Source: a candidate division WOR-1 bacterium RIFOXYB2_FULL_46_45
GTDB taxonomy: Bacteria > Margulisbacteria > WOR-1 > XYC2-FULL-46-14
Reading direction: 5' to 3'
Assembly (NCBI GenBank): GCA_001771585.1
Contig: MEUE01000003.1
Location: 474,109 to 538,108 of the forward strand
DNA: 64,000 nucleotides
The notes under the pieces are model-generated. The model saw only the letters and a list, made by a program, of their open reading frames with translations, was not told the origin of the DNA and searched no databases. The first letter of the stretch is position 1. Each line of letters begins with the position of its first letter. The translations under genes were made by a program, and so were the position numbers. Shown here one piece after another: positions 63,374-64,000 of the stretch.

Positions 63374-63397
63374 GTTTTTTTAGATAATTTTATCAAC

Positions 63398-64000
63398 TTA
63401 ATCAAGCACCAAGATATGCCCCGAACCGATCACCTTGTTGTTGCCGATAATTTTGATCATGTAGATCCCGTTCGGCACGGCAGAGCGCGCCAGATCCGAA
63501 ACGCCGTTCCAGCTGACTTCATTGTATCCGCTCTTCCCACCGTCGGTACCGCTCTGCGCCTTAAAGGTCCACGCCACCATCCCCGCTTTGCTGATCACAT
63601 AAATGCTGATGTCCGCGTCGGTTGAAAGCTGGTAGCTAATCTTACAAGTGCCGCCGCTTAAGGCCTTGAATTCGGTCGGATAGGTCAAGACTTCTCCCAC
63701 CACCTTCACATCCCCGCTCTTCGCCACTTTGAGACCGGTTACTTCTTTTGTCCCTTTATTACTGTTCGTATCGGTCGCCTCTATTGTTATCGCGTGCGTC
63801 ATCACGCTCTCATCCGCCAGATCGGTCGTTGGTGTATACTCCAGCGTCGCCGCCGTTGTACTAGTCGCAACCGTAGTTAGTGTTACCAGGGTTCCGTCTA
63901 CTCTCATTGTAACTCCGCTCGCGTTAATTGCCACATCGTCTATCGCCGTTATACTGAAGGTCGGCCGCGCAGAAATATAATCATCACTGCGGATCGCGGT
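63398..64000 (-). CDS. 3' end of a second surface protein, paralogue of the 2186-aa protein
   Basis: The frame is open from the window edge to the TAA at 63398-63400, so only the last 200 residues are seen and the start lies beyond 64000. They comprise an Ig-like segment (ISARPTFSITAIDDVAINASGVTMRVDGTLV) and the FlgD-like C-terminal domain ending in GSGHILVLD, about 98% identical to the end of the 2186-aa protein 25 bases downstream. The pair is a tandem duplication at least at its 3' ends. It is probably exported and surface-attached; the signal peptide would be outside the window. Confidence 0.9.
   Translation of the reverse strand, partial: TAIRSDDYISARPTFSITAIDDVAINASGVTMRVDGTLVTLTTVATSTTAATLEYTPTTDLADESVMTHAITIEATDTNSNKGTKEVTGLKVAKSGDVKVVGEVLTYPTEFKALSGGTCKISYQLSTDADISIYVISKAGMVAWTFKAQSGTDGGKSGYNEVSWNGVSDLARSAVPNGIYMIKIIGNNKVIGSGHILVLD
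63398..64000 (-). repeat. 603-bp direct repeat, copy 2, reaching the window edge
   Basis: Partner of 56813-57415. The alignment is still near-perfect at base 64000, so the duplicated block continues outside the window. Confidence 0.9.

Noticed and set aside
1..64000. CRISPR arrays, rRNA genes, transposase or integrase genes, prophage
   Set aside because: No regularly spaced repeats, rRNA-like stretches, transposases or phage genes were found; the only recombinase is a Xer-type housekeeping enzyme.

Overview
The window (about 47% GC by eye) is densely packed chromosomal DNA from a bacterium with a two-membrane envelope: it encodes a three-POTRA Omp85 protein (BamA/TamA type), a TamB-like protein, a PorV/PorQ-like barrel, type IV pilus genes (pilT, pilD) and many exported repeat proteins. 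No 16S rRNA or other decisive marker is present. Gene content and order (clpC-radA-hisS-aspS block, DivIC-S1 pair, PorV-like barrels, very large beta-helix proteins) would fit an uncultured lineage such as Margulisbacteria/Saganbacteria (WOR-1) or a relative; that placement is inference.

Layout. 1-4000: dnaK (3' part), dnaJ, a small coiled-coil gene, rsmE, mtaB. 4.2-9.7 kb (minus): outer-membrane-type protein, then the overlapping run pilT-lipA-aminotransferase-pdxA-rsmA. 9.7-11.3 kb (plus): pilD, a DivIC/FtsB-like gene, an S1-domain gene, tRNA-Leu(UAA). 11.3-14.1 kb (minus): an accessory run of MNT nucleotidyltransferase, HEPN, an L,D-transpeptidase-like protein, a secreted partner and queC. 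14.2-29.4 kb: histidine phosphatase, purA, an exported alpha/beta hydrolase, aspS, two unknown genes, dus, hisS, an inserted JAMM-like gene, radA, clpC, a sensor histidine kinase. 29.4-34.3 kb: a short, apparently hinge-less SMC and an exported 16-repeat protein. 34.3-41.1 kb: a DUF4258/DUF2283 pair, a 1203-aa TPR-transglutaminase protein, metK, an M15-like gene and a Xer recombinase. 41.1-49.5 kb: TamB-like, Omp85, rsmG, parA, parB, a 52-aa membrane protein. 49.5-64 kb: a DUF1015 protein, then a minus-strand block of surface proteins: a LamG/Ig exoprotein in one operon with a PorV-like barrel, a trans-membrane TPR-ATPase and a CheY-like receiver; a 2186-aa beta-helix protein; and the 3' end of a close paralogue running off the window. 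No gap between genes exceeds 300 bases.

The most interesting signals are: (1) an 801-bp gene with a JAMM-like metalloprotease signature inserted between radA and hisS and bracketed by a 44-bp direct repeat (43/44 identical); (2) widespread TGnTATAAT extended -10 elements 5-9 bases before start codons, implying leaderless or near-leaderless mRNAs for many first-in-operon genes, while operon-internal genes use Shine-Dalgarno sites; (3) a four-gene overlapping operon that could form a trans-envelope apparatus for a surface protein; (4) an L,D-transpeptidase-like, signal-less protein followed by a signal-peptide-bearing partner and next to an MNT-HEPN pair, resembling an effector-immunity arrangement; (5) a 28-bp perfect palindrome translated inside rsmE; (6) a ClpC lacking its middle domain and an SMC lacking its hinge. 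All functional statements rest on motifs read by eye; no database search was run.
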